From Methanosarcina sp. (GTDB taxonomy: Archaea; Halobacteriota; Methanosarcinia; Methanosarcinales; Methanosarcinaceae), in contig DUGS01000114.1 in NCBI GenBank assembly GCA_013331265.1, positions 377 to 13,815 of the forward strand: a DNA stretch of 13,439 nt, in the 5' to 3' direction. This document shows, one piece after another, positions 1 through 6,840 of the stretch. Below the pieces are notes generated by a model. That model worked only from the letters and a program-made list of their open reading frames with translations. It was not told where the DNA came from and ran no database searches. How positions within the stretch are numbered: position 1 is the stretch's first letter; every line of letters starts with the position of its first letter. A program made the translations under genes and the position numbers.

Positions 1-42
1 GAAACAAATTCGAAGTTGAAGTAAAATAGCGAGCTACTTGCA

Positions 43-84
43 TACAATATATAACTGCAATTATACAATATATAACTGCAATTA
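43..84. repeat. 21-bp tandem repeat, two copies plus a partial third
   Basis: Two head-to-tail copies of a 21-bp unit beginning TACAATATATAACTGCAATT lie at 43-63 and 64-84. The unit then partly recurs as TATAACTGTAAT. The array is AT-rich and sits downstream of the small minus-strand basic protein gene. It may be a replication-slippage product. No function can be read from it. Confidence 0.8.
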
Positions 85-153
85 TAACTGTAATAAAAGA
101 AATTAAAAAAGCGTAATAATTTTGGGATAAAACATACATCTTCCATCTAGTTT

Positions 154-366
154 TTATTTAAATAGCTTCTTAAAAAAACCGAACATACTAAATGACGTCC
201 TATGGTAAACCTTATTGTACACCGCCTTTTTTGGACTTTTTATAATTCCTGTTCCCTTTTTTCCATAAAATGGTATTACAGCTTTTTTTGCTTTGCGTTT
301 TAATTTGCCTGTAGTTCTTGCTTTAATAGACTTTTTCAAGGATGGCTTTCTGAAACCGAATTTCAT
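154..366 (-). CDS. Small, highly basic conserved hypothetical protein (phage-type)
   Basis: The 70-residue product starts MKFGFRKPSLKK. Lys and Arg dominate it, there is no acidic residue in the core, and it ends in an aromatic/basic tail (MFGFFKKLFK). The core motifs KARTTGKLKR, YGKKGTG and SPKKAVYNKVY resemble, from memory, small hypothetical proteins of Firmicutes and their prophages, which would point to exchange between domains. A five-codon longer start at 381 (MVCKF) exists. I prefer the ATG at 366 because the family, as I recall it, begins close to the FxKPSLKKS motif and a GGTG lies about 9 nt upstream. The charge suggests nucleic-acid or membrane binding, but that is inference. It stands alone, with no phage genes around it. 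Confidence 0.6.
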   Translation of the reverse strand: MKFGFRKPSLKKSIKARTTGKLKRKAKKAVIPFYGKKGTGIIKSPKKAVYNKVYHRTSFSMFGFFKKLFK

Positions 367-582
367 GAACTTACACACCATTTGATTTTACCCAGAATTT
401 TCTTGATTTCGTCCGAATCTCAGACTATCTCTAAAGGTTCTTTGTGTTGTACCTGCCATACCAAAAACTCCCCGAAAATAGCCCTGGAATCTCTTTGGCT
501 GGGAGAATTGGATCATAAGCTGGTGGTTCCTATAGCTCTTAGGAAAGAGCTTAAATCCCCTCTACCTTTGTTCAATTTCTAG

Positions 583-1008
583 CTATCATACAGAAGATGA
601 GGACGAAAGGGTTTTTCTCGTATCCTTCCTGTGTCCTTCAAGGTTGCTGACAAAAAGAATACTTATTTCTATTTTAAATGTTCGTTTAATTGAGTACCTA
701 AGTTTTTACCCAATGCTATTGACAATACTCTAGTTAAAATCTATAATAAAGTCTATAAATTTCAAATATTATTTAATGTTCAATAAAAAGGAAACTCATT
801 ATTAACGTCATATATTTTAATTTTTTAAATAAGTCCCCTGCCCGCATTCCCAAAATATTTCAGCATTGACTTTTTAGGATACCGCAGCATAAATTTGTCT
901 TTTAGCACGAAAAATAAAATAATTTGTAGATAAATGGACCGATTCGGCGGAGCTCAATATCAATATCAGTATCTATAAATAAATCCCCTTTAGTGAAACT
1001 CAGTTGTA
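583..1008. other. AT-rich intergenic gap
   Basis: I see no convincing gene in this stretch. The first ~150 bases contain an open plus-strand frame (about 579-734, reading SYHTEDEDERVF) that could be a remnant, but it has no start codon or ribosome binding site. The remainder is very AT-rich with several TATA-like stretches and no clear hairpin. Confidence 0.5.
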
Positions 1009-1100
1009 TCCATAAAAATTAGTCTGCTTGAGCGAGCGCAGCGAGTGAAACGGACAGCGCACTGCAGAGCCGCAACTCTGCTGACGCAACTCGGGGGGCA
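1009..1100 (+). repeat. Dispersed intergenic repeat, copy 1
   Basis: The core TTAGTCTGCTTGAGCGAGCG (1019-1038) is followed by CAGCGAGTGAAA. It recurs almost unchanged at 3991-4023, and TCCATAAA precedes both copies. The GAGCGAGCGCAGCGAG part is itself near-palindromic. Downstream, GCAGAG (1064-1069) and CTCTGC (1076-1081) form a 6-bp stem, and CGCAACTC occurs twice; a form of that motif also follows copy 2. This copy ends just before mtxX, so it lies in that gene's 5' region. Confidence 0.75.
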
Positions 1101-1169
1101 AAATTAATTAATGTGTGTGTTTGTTTTTCTTTGAACTACTTCAAATCTGAAACAAAAGCCTGGATAGAT

Positions 1170-2027
1170 ATGGAAAAGAACGGCATGTATGCCCTCCTTG
1201 AGGCTATCGAAGCACGAGCCCGGGCGAACAGAGCAAGAGTTGCTATGGGAATAAGAGAGCCTAATCCCAAAACTCTTGAGAGTGCATGGAAAGCTCAGGA
1301 ATTGGGATATGCACAGGTAGTCCTTGTAGGGAGTAAAAAAGAAATAGATAAAATAGGGACTGAACTTGAGGTTATAGATACCGAGAACCCCGAAAAAGTC
1401 CTTTCAGAGCTCCTGGTTTCAAGAACGGTAGATGCGGTTATAAGAGGTACTGCAAAGGCATCCGAAACTCTTTCAAACCTGAAAGAAGCCCTTGGCATGA
1501 AAAGGATTTGCAGGCTTGCCCTGCTCCTGACAGCAGATGGGACACCTTTTTTCCTCGCCCCTGTTGGAATAGATGAAGGAAACACGATTTCAGACAAGCT
1601 TCGTATGATCACCCTTGGTGCAGAGCATATAAGGAGACTGGGAGTTGACCCTGCCGTAGGAGTGCTTTCCGGAGGCAGGATGGGAGACATAGGAAGGGAC
1701 AGGCGTGTGGACAGGACTCTCGCAGACGGGGAATTCGTAGCAGGACGGGCTCGGGAACTCGGGATTAATGCCAAACACTACACGATTCTTATTGAAGATG
1801 CAATAAAGGAATCAAATTTTATCGTTGCTCCTGACGGGATCTCAGGCAATCTTATTTTCCGGACCATTGCCTTCCTTGGCGGAGGCGACGGGCTCGGAGC
1901 TCCGGTACTGATGGACAATTACGTGTTTGTAGACACATCAAGAGTAGGAGGGCATTTTACAAAAGCCATCATGCTTGCAAGTGCACTATCCTACCTGAAC
2001 AAGGAAAGAAAAAAGGTGATTCTCTGA
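1170..2027 (+). CDS. mtxX: MtxX, methanogenesis marker 4 / Mtr-related protein
   Basis: The 285-residue protein matches the MtxX family (methanogen marker protein 4), which is distantly related to phosphate acetyl/butyryl-transferases. Visible family features include GIREPNPKTLESAWKAQELG near residue 30, the glycine-rich GVLSGGRMGDIGRDRRVD segment, IEDAIKESNFIVAPDGISGN, and GGGDGLGAPVLM near the C-terminus. The biochemical role is not established; genomic association with methyltransferase subunits suggests work on C1 carriers. I chose the ATG at 1170 (MEKNGMYALLEAIEARARAN). A GTG at 1113 would add 19 residues that do not look like family sequence, and neither start has a strong SD. It is the first gene of the mtxXAH set. 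Its TGA stop overlaps the proposed CTG start of mtxA, and its last codons carry that gene's SD. Confidence 0.85.
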   Translation: MEKNGMYALLEAIEARARANRARVAMGIREPNPKTLESAWKAQELGYAQVVLVGSKKEIDKIGTELEVIDTENPEKVLSELLVSRTVDAVIRGTAKASETLSNLKEALGMKRICRLALLLTADGTPFFLAPVGIDEGNTISDKLRMITLGAEHIRRLGVDPAVGVLSGGRMGDIGRDRRVDRTLADGEFVAGRARELGINAKHYTILIEDAIKESNFIVAPDGISGNLIFRTIAFLGGGDGLGAPVLMDNYVFVDTSRVGGHFTKAIMLASALSYLNKERKKVIL

Positions 2028-2617
2028 AGCTCATTGCAGAAAACTGGCCACCTGTAAAAGGAGACTATGTTACAGGAAAGCCTGATTCAAGAATTGCAGT
2101 AGTAACCCTTGCAAGTTACCTTGATGCCTGCCCCGAAACTGCTATCTGGGGCAGTTCAAAAACCGAAAACCTGGGAGTTGAGAAGATAATAGTAAATGTC
2201 ATTTCAAACTCCAATATCCGGTATGTGCTGGTCTGCGGGACCGAGTCAAGGGGTCATCTGGCAGGGCACTCCCTGCTTGCAATCCATGCAAACGGGATCG
2301 ATGAACAGGGCAGAATAAAAGGTTCTCAGGGCGCAATTCCCTTTATAGAAAATATATCCAGAACTGCAGTCGAACGTTTCCAGCAGCAAGTTACACTCCT
2401 CGACAGAATTGGGTTAAACGATCCGGAAGAGATCCGGAAGCTTGTTGAGGATTATAAGGATAAGGGAGAAGCATACCCTGAAGAACCCATGGTTGTCTGT
2501 GCTCCGAAAAAAAGGCGGTCTTCTTTTGCAGTCCCCACTTCAGGAGACGTAATAATCTCAGAGGAATTCGTAATGGATTCAAAAGCAGGAATCATCTGCC
2601 CGGCAGAAAACCTCTGA
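2024..2617 (+). CDS. mtxA: MtxA, soluble MtrA-like corrinoid protein
   Basis: The 197-residue protein resembles the cobalamin-binding domain of MtrA, from the Na+-pumping methyl-H4MPT:coenzyme M methyltransferase. CGTESRGHLAGHS (residues 71-83) matches the MtrA motif with the cobalt-ligating histidine, here His78. There is no C-terminal membrane helix, unlike MtrA, so it should be cytosolic. The reading frame is open upstream of 2024 but contains no ATG, GTG or TTG before codon 68 (GTG at 2225), which lies inside the conserved fold. The coding region must therefore begin earlier. CTG at 2024 gives MKLIAENWPPVKGDYVTG, which lines up with the MtrA N-terminus. GGTGAT at 2015-2020 is a correctly phased SD, and the start overlaps the mtxX stop as CTGA. 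It probably hands a methyl group to or from MtxH. Confidence 0.83.
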   Translation: MKLIAENWPPVKGDYVTGKPDSRIAVVTLASYLDACPETAIWGSSKTENLGVEKIIVNVISNSNIRYVLVCGTESRGHLAGHSLLAIHANGIDEQGRIKGSQGAIPFIENISRTAVERFQQQVTLLDRIGLNDPEEIRKLVEDYKDKGEAYPEEPMVVCAPKKRRSSFAVPTSGDVIISEEFVMDSKAGIICPAENL

Positions 2618-2885
2618 TTTTATAAAAAAGATAGATTAATTTGGAAGTACAGTTTTCTCAATTTGAACAGCCTCATTATAATAATATAGCCTCATTAATA
2701 AAATAATACAGCTTCATTGGCTTAAAATTCAATAATTTAATCAATCAGAAAATATATTTTAAATCTATATTTAATATGGTTGTTCTGCAACTAAAAGACC
2801 AGTTCAAAGCCTGAATCAAAAGAAGTAAGTTTTGAACCTGAATAAGTTTTTGATTTTGAAAAGTGTGGATTTAGAGGGCGTAAAG
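2618..2885. promoter_or_regulatory. mtxA-mtxH spacer with short repeats and a possible promoter
   Basis: This 268-base AT-rich spacer separates mtxA from mtxH. AGCCTCATTA occurs at 2669-2678 and 2688-2697, with a degenerate AGCTTCATTG at 2710-2719, so the spacing is about 20 bp. A TATA-like CTATATTTAAT at about 2765-2775 could give mtxH its own transcript. GTTCAAA (2802-2808) and TTTGAAC (2831-2837) are inverted. A GAGG at 2874-2877 lies 8 nt before the mtxH ATG and is the probable SD. Confidence 0.4.
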
Positions 2886-3818
2886 ATGTTTAAGTTCCAG
2901 AAAGAACAGGAAATTGCCAATATTGCAGGAGTAAAAGTAGGTGGACAACCTGGAGAACTCCCTACCGTACTTGCAGGGACTATTTTTTACAACAAGCACG
3001 AGATTGTCGAAAATGCCGCAAAAGGCCTTTTTGATAGGACTGCTGCCGAAAAGCTTGTAAACCTGCAGGAATCGGGTTCGGATACTACCGGAAATCCCCA
3101 TATGGTCCATATCTTTGGCACAACCATCGAGAGTATTACGCGCTATATTGATTTTATCGCAGATGTTTCTGATTCTCCTTTTCTTATAGATTCTCCCGAA
3201 GGAGCTGTACGTGCCCACGCAGCCGGATATGTGAGTGAAATAGGGCTTGCAGACAGGGCAGTCTATAATTCTATAAATATGAGCATAAATGCATTAGAAA
3301 TAGAGGCTCTTGAGCAGTCCGATATCGACAGTTCGATTATCCTGGGCTTCAATGCCAAGGACTCCTCCCTCCAGGGCAGGATGGAACTGCTCGATACAGG
3401 TGCAGGTCTGTTAGAAGAAGGTCTTCTCTCAATTGCAGACAGGTGCGGGATAGTAAACAAGCTTATTGACCCGAGCATTACCCCTATGGGAAACGGAGCC
3501 GGAGTAGCCCTCAGAATGACAATTACCGCAAAAGCAAAATGGGGACACCCCACAGGCTCTGGAATTCATAACGCTCCCTCAGCCTGGAACTGGCTGAACC
3601 AGCAGAAAGAAAAAGACCCTGTCATGTATAAGATCTGCGATATAGGCTCCACATGCCTCCAGCAAGCTGCAGCCGGAGACTTCATCCTCTACGGCCCTAT
3701 AGAATATGCACAGTACGTTTTCCCAATGGCTGCAATGAGCGACATCATGATTGCCGAAGCCGTAGCTGATCTCGATATCGAGCCTGCAACCAGACACCCG
3801 ATTAACCTGCTGGTTTAA
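2886..3818 (+). CDS. mtxH: MtxH, MtrH-like methyltransferase
   Basis: The 310-residue protein is an MtrH-family methyltransferase. MtrH transfers the methyl group between methyl-tetrahydromethanopterin and the corrinoid of MtrA. The N-terminus MFKFQKEQEIANIAGVKVGG, then QPGELPTVLAGTIFYN, and later GNGAGVALRMTITAKAKWGHP and ATRHPINLLV at the end, all match that family, as does the length. Eighteen more in-frame codons exist upstream (from 2832), but the ATG at 2886 gives the family N-terminus and has a GAGG 8 nt before it. With MtxA it would form a soluble two-component methyl-transfer pair lacking the membrane Mtr subunits. The methyl donor and acceptor are unknown. It is followed by strong hairpins. 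Confidence 0.88.
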   Translation: MFKFQKEQEIANIAGVKVGGQPGELPTVLAGTIFYNKHEIVENAAKGLFDRTAAEKLVNLQESGSDTTGNPHMVHIFGTTIESITRYIDFIADVSDSPFLIDSPEGAVRAHAAGYVSEIGLADRAVYNSINMSINALEIEALEQSDIDSSIILGFNAKDSSLQGRMELLDTGAGLLEEGLLSIADRCGIVNKLIDPSITPMGNGAGVALRMTITAKAKWGHPTGSGIHNAPSAWNWLNQQKEKDPVMYKICDIGSTCLQQAAAGDFILYGPIEYAQYVFPMAAMSDIMIAEAVADLDIEPATRHPINLLV

Positions 3819-3820
3819 TT

Positions 3821-3947
3821 TGCTAAAATAAACAGCCGATCTCTACCTGACCATGCAGTTTATTCGGCTATTAAATTAGCAGATTGACCTGCCTTGCCTG
3901 AGAATAATTCTCTTGCCTGTGGAAACAACCTTTTAATCCACAGGTAA
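3821..3947 (+). terminator. Hairpin cluster downstream of mtxH
   Basis: Two stem-loops follow the mtxH stop. TGCTAA (3821-3826) pairs with TTAGCA (3876-3881), and inside it AGCCGA (3834-3839) pairs with TCGGCT (3864-3869). Then TTGCCTGTGG (3913-3922) pairs with CCACAGGTAA (3938-3947), with one G-U, around a 15-nt loop. The second is followed by AAATAATTTTG. GAGAATAATTCTC, a small palindrome, lies at about 3900-3912. They are plausible transcript 3' ends or RNA-stabilising structures. Confidence 0.5.
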
Positions 3948-3983
3948 AATAATTTTGTCCTTAAAGTCGGGTTTCCTCTACAA

Positions 3984-4113
3984 TCCATAAATTAGTCTGC
4001 TTGAGCGAGCGGAGTGAGTGAAAAGGACCTCGTGCTGTTGCGATTTCATCGCAACTCCCAGAAAATCTTCGATTTTCTGTGATCCCGAAGCGAAATTCGG
4101 GTGGCACAACACC
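3984..4113 (+). repeat. Dispersed intergenic repeat, copy 2, with three hairpins
   Basis: TCCATAAA and TTAGTCTGCTTGAGCGAGCG, followed by GAGTGAGTGAAA, repeat the element at 1009-1050 with only a few differences. Behind it lie three consecutive perfect hairpins. GTTGCGAT/ATCGCAAC has a TTC loop (4037-4055). CAGAAAATC/GATTTTCTG has a TTC loop (4059-4079). CCCGAA/TTCGGG has a 6-nt loop (4084-4101). The CGCAACTC motif of copy 1 is matched by CGCAACTCCC at 4051-4059. It lies about 110 bases before the next gene. Confidence 0.75.
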
Positions 4114-4225
4114 TTATAGAAACTTTGCATCCAAAACTATTTACTTCCCGGAATTAAATTCATCATATAGAGTCCTTAAAAAAATGGAAAAAATATCAGT
4201 GGATTAAGATAAGGGGAGTTGGGGA

Positions 4226-4582
4226 ATGGCTATAATAAAAAATAAGACAAACCATACAATTCGGTTTGTAGCTTATCGGGCTGACGGGACCGAAATGCAT
4301 CAGAAAGCTACAAAGATTCCGCCAAACCAGAGCCGATATGTAAGCAGTAATTACACGGGAGGTATTGACTGGTTTATCATTACGGCTTTTCTTCCGGAAA
4401 GCAGTGTTCAGGACCATGTGGATGTGGACATCCTGCCGGCTGTAAGAGATGGAGATGATGCTCTTACGTTTGCAAAAGTCGGAATTGAAGAAAAGTTTGT
4501 ATTTGTAGAAGATGTCGAGAAAAAAGAATTTCGTTTTTACCGTGATGAAGAAGAACCTGAAGGAGAAATTCACGGCTGGTAA
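4226..4582 (+). CDS. Hypothetical protein, 118 aa
   Basis: I do not recognise this family. The product starts MAIIKNKTNHTIRFVAYRAD and has alternating hydrophobic and polar residues suggestive of a beta-sandwich, with RADGTEMHQKATKIPPNQSR in the first third. The last 45 residues are charged, and the C-terminal DEEEPEGEIHGW is strongly acidic. There is no signal peptide, membrane helix or cysteine, so it should be cytosolic. The start is supported by a G-rich stretch (GGGGAGTTGGGG) just before the ATG. It stands alone between a dispersed repeat and a convergent zinc-protein gene, so neighbours give no functional clue. Confidence 0.7.
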   Translation: MAIIKNKTNHTIRFVAYRADGTEMHQKATKIPPNQSRYVSSNYTGGIDWFIITAFLPESSVQDHVDVDILPAVRDGDDALTFAKVGIEEKFVFVEDVEKKEFRFYRDEEEPEGEIHGW

Positions 4583-4590
4583 GCTAATAT

Positions 4591-4656
4591 AAGTCAGAAA
4601 AGTCTTCAAGACCTCAAGTTACTTTTTTGAAAATCCTGTCCTTTTTTGACTGACTT
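4591..4656. terminator. Shared 3'-end hairpin between convergent genes
   Basis: AAGTCAG (4591-4597) is complementary to CTGACTT (4650-4656). Between them are a small hairpin, GTCTTCAAGAC, and two T-runs (4623-4628 and 4642-4647). It lies right after the stop of the 118-aa gene and before the stop of the convergent 59-aa gene. Confidence 0.4.
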
Positions 4657-4697
4657 AATTTTGATGGCTTATTTATTGCGGTCTACTTTTGACTAAT

Positions 4698-4877
4698 TTA
4701 TTTAAATACTCCGGTATCTCCTGAGCCGGGTGCAGAACCTTCCCTTCCACCTGCACATTTGATACAGACGCTTTTTCTAAGGTCCATACACTTGCTGCAT
4801 ACGAGTTTACCACATAACTGGCAGGTATGAAGTTTAGCCGGGCGCCCGCAGATTGAACACAACCCCTCTACTTCCAG
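4698..4877 (-). CDS. Small eight-cysteine zinc-binding protein, 59 aa, CTG start
   Basis: This frame encodes four CxxC knuckles: CSIC (residues 7-10), CQLC (19-22), CSKC (27-30) and CIKC (38-41), followed by a Gly/Ser-rich tail ending GVFK. Eight cysteines in C-x2-C-x8-C-x2-C-x4-C-x2-C-x7-C-x2-C spacing predict two zinc ions, probably in a cross-brace like HIT or RING-type fingers. That fold assignment is inference. The frame is closed just upstream by TAA, leaving only ATT or CTG near the SD. A strong AGGAGGT sits 8 nt (counted from GGAGG) before CTG at 4877, which I take as the start. TTG at codon 6 would give a 54-aa protein that also keeps all eight cysteines but is poorly spaced from an SD. 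Possible roles are protein or nucleic-acid binding. Confidence 0.72.
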   Translation of the reverse strand: MEVEGLCSICGRPAKLHTCQLCGKLVCSKCMDLRKSVCIKCAGGREGSAPGSGDTGVFK

Positions 4878-5067
4878 AATTTAGACCTCCTGAATTTCTT
4901 AGCGAATTTCTCAATAAATGATGGTTTTGCGCGAATGGCTTTGAATAAAAAGGTAATATAAAGGATAGTTTCTGGGAACTATAAACGTTTCCAGAAGACA
5001 GGTTGGACACTGCAAAGAGGTATCTCTTCGAGCAGAGAACTGGTAAATTGAGATGCGGAAAATAAAA

Positions 5068-5112
5068 AGTCCTGAAAGAAATAGTCCTGAAAGAAATAGT
5101 CCTGAAAGAAAT
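5068..5112. repeat. 15-bp tandem repeat, three perfect copies
   Basis: AGTCCTGAAAGAAAT occurs three times without mismatch at 5068-5082, 5083-5097 and 5098-5112, followed by a degenerate TGCCTGAA. The unit length is a multiple of three and the minus strand is open through it (SGLFL repeated), but that frame has no SD and looks non-coding. Confidence 0.9.
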
Positions 5113-5136
5113 TGCCTGAATTCGAAAAAGAGAAAA

Positions 5137-5156
5137 ATGGAGGTTTTTCCCTCCAT
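5137..5156 (-). terminator. Terminator hairpin of ilvD
   Basis: ATGGAGG and CCTCCAT form a perfect 7-bp stem with a 6-nt loop, 22 nt beyond the ilvD stop. Read on the ilvD strand it is followed by a T-rich run (TTTTTCTCTTTTT), the usual look of an archaeal transcript end. Confidence 0.65.
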
Positions 5157-5178
5157 GAAAATAAAGTATTAAACAGTT

Positions 5179-6840
5179 TTAGTCTACTATCCCGCCAGTG
5201 TTTGCAGAATGGACGGCACGCTGGTACCTGGCAAGGTAACCTGTAACTTCCTTTTTAGGGGGGACAAAGGCAGCCCTACGCTTTTCGAGCTCTTCTTCAG
5301 AGACTTTCAGGTTCAGGGCCCTTTCAGGAATATTGATTTCTATAAGGTCACCGTCTTTTACAAGACCTATCGGGCCTCCTTCACTGGCTTCAGGAGAGAC
5401 ATGCCCTATACACGGCCCACGGGTACCTCCAGAGAAACGCCCATCAGTTACCAGAGCTACAGATTCGAGCAGGCCCATGCCTCCGATTGCTGCTGTGGCT
5501 GCAAGCATTTCACGCATTCCAGGCCCTCCTTTAGGACCTTCATACCGGACGACGACAACATCTCCGGGCTTAATATCGCCTGCAAGAATGCTCTTCATGG
5601 CATCTTCTTCACAGTCATAAACCCTTGCAGGACCTGTGTGTACACGCATTTTTGGGTCAACCGCAGCCTGCTTGACAACAGATCCGTCGGGAGCAAGGCT
5701 GCCTTTGAGGACTGCGATTCCTCCTTCGGCATGGACTGGCTTTTCAAGAGTTGCAATAATCTCTTTATTCAGCTTAGGGTTAATGATTTCAAACTCATTC
5801 AGGTTTTCACCGATAGTTTTGCCGTTGACTGTAAGCTGGTCAAGGTGGAGTCTTGAAGCCAGCCTCTGCATAATTGCTTCGACCCCGCCCGCCCTGTCAA
5901 AATGAAGCATAAAATTCGGGCCGCCGGGCCTGAGGGAAATCAGATGAGGAGTTTTCCTGCTCAGTTCGTCAAAGGTTTCAAGAGGCAGTTCAAGCCCAAA
6001 CTCATGTGCAATGGCAGGAAGGTGCAGAGTGGTGTTTGTACTTCCTCCGACTGCCATATCGACCATAATAGCATTTTCAAAAGACTCGCGAGTAACAATC
6101 TGCCTTGGAGTAATGTTCTTTTTTACAAGCTCCACAATGCGTTCTCCGGACTCCTTGGCGATGCGAGTCTTTTTTGCGTCAACAGCATGGGCGGTTGCAC
6201 AGCCTGGAAGGCTAAGTCCCAGGGCTTCAGTCATGCATGCCATTGTATTTGCAGTAAACATCCCGGCACAGGACCCAGCTCCTGCACAGGAAAGGTTTTC
6301 AAGCCTCTTAAGCTCGGCTTCGGAAATTTTGCCTGCGCTGTAGGCACCGACCCCTTCGAAGACTGAAATAAGGTCCGTGTATTTATCGTCCACATACCCT
6401 GGAAGCATTGGCCCTCCGGTCACAACAATGGCAGGAATATTAAGCCTGCCTGCTGCCATAAGGTGCCCAGGGACGATCTTATCACAGGTGGGGATAAGAA
6501 CCATACCGTCAAACTGGTGGGCTTTAACCATCAGTTCTATTGTGTCCTCTATAACTTCCCTGCTTGGAAGAGAATATTTCATACCCTCATGGCCCATTGC
6601 AATCCCGTCGCAAACCGCTATGGTATGGAACTCAAAAGGAACTCCTCCGGCGTTCCTGATCCCTGCCTTTACAGCCTCAGCAAGTTTATTCAGATGGATA
6701 TGACCGGGGACTATGTCATTCCATGAATTGACAACCGCGATGAACGGCCTCTTCATTTCCGCATCCGTTACCCCTGTTGCCTTAAGAAGGGAACGGTTAG
6801 CGGCACGTTCAGGCCCCTCTTTGATAATGGCACTTCTCAT
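5179..6840 (-). CDS. ilvD: Dihydroxy-acid dehydratase
   Basis: IlvD dehydrates 2,3-dihydroxy-isovalerate and 2,3-dihydroxy-3-methylvalerate to the 2-keto acids, the third step of valine and isoleucine synthesis, in the cytosol with an Fe-S cluster. The 553-residue length is normal for the family. Signature regions are present: NSWNDIVPGH (residues 38-47), CDKIVPGH with Cys119, SCAGMFTANTM with Cys191, VGGSTNTTLHLPAI, and the C-terminal DGRFSGGTRGPCIGHVSPEA. I chose the ATG at 6840 (MRSAIIKEGPERAANRSLL). It matches the family N-terminus and has AGGAGA 7-8 nt upstream, whereas the 13-codon extension to 6879 is a basic tail without support. It is monocistronic here, with a terminator hairpin downstream and an inverted repeat in its leader. 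Confidence 0.96.
   Translation of the reverse strand: MRSAIIKEGPERAANRSLLKATGVTDAEMKRPFIAVVNSWNDIVPGHIHLNKLAEAVKAGIRNAGGVPFEFHTIAVCDGIAMGHEGMKYSLPSREVIEDTIELMVKAHQFDGMVLIPTCDKIVPGHLMAAGRLNIPAIVVTGGPMLPGYVDDKYTDLISVFEGVGAYSAGKISEAELKRLENLSCAGAGSCAGMFTANTMACMTEALGLSLPGCATAHAVDAKKTRIAKESGERIVELVKKNITPRQIVTRESFENAIMVDMAVGGSTNTTLHLPAIAHEFGLELPLETFDELSRKTPHLISLRPGGPNFMLHFDRAGGVEAIMQRLASRLHLDQLTVNGKTIGENLNEFEIINPKLNKEIIATLEKPVHAEGGIAVLKGSLAPDGSVVKQAAVDPKMRVHTGPARVYDCEEDAMKSILAGDIKPGDVVVVRYEGPKGGPGMREMLAATAAIGGMGLLESVALVTDGRFSGGTRGPCIGHVSPEASEGGPIGLVKDGDLIEINIPERALNLKVSEEELEKRRAAFVPPKKEVTGYLARYQRAVHSANTGGIVD

Noticed and set aside
41..90. CRISPR-like array
   Set aside because: The repeats are directly adjacent without spacers and AT-rich. 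No cas genes are present.
382..582. 66-aa plus-strand frame starting at TTG with a CTCH motif
   Set aside because: No SD, the frame stays open upstream into the opposite-strand gene, and the sequence matches no family I know. The following frame (SYHTEDEDERVF) is also startless. At most a remnant.
1295..1774. 159-aa minus-strand frame
   Set aside because: It is the antisense shadow of mtxX, Ser/Arg-rich, without SD.
4037..4101. tRNA-like cloverleaf
   Set aside because: Three arms occur in a row, but there is no acceptor stem, anticodon loop, T-loop GTTCRA or D-loop consensus.
4911..5156. 81-aa minus-strand frame with repeated SGLFL
   Set aside because: The repetitiveness comes from the 15-bp DNA repeat, its start lies inside the ilvD terminator hairpin, and there is no SD.
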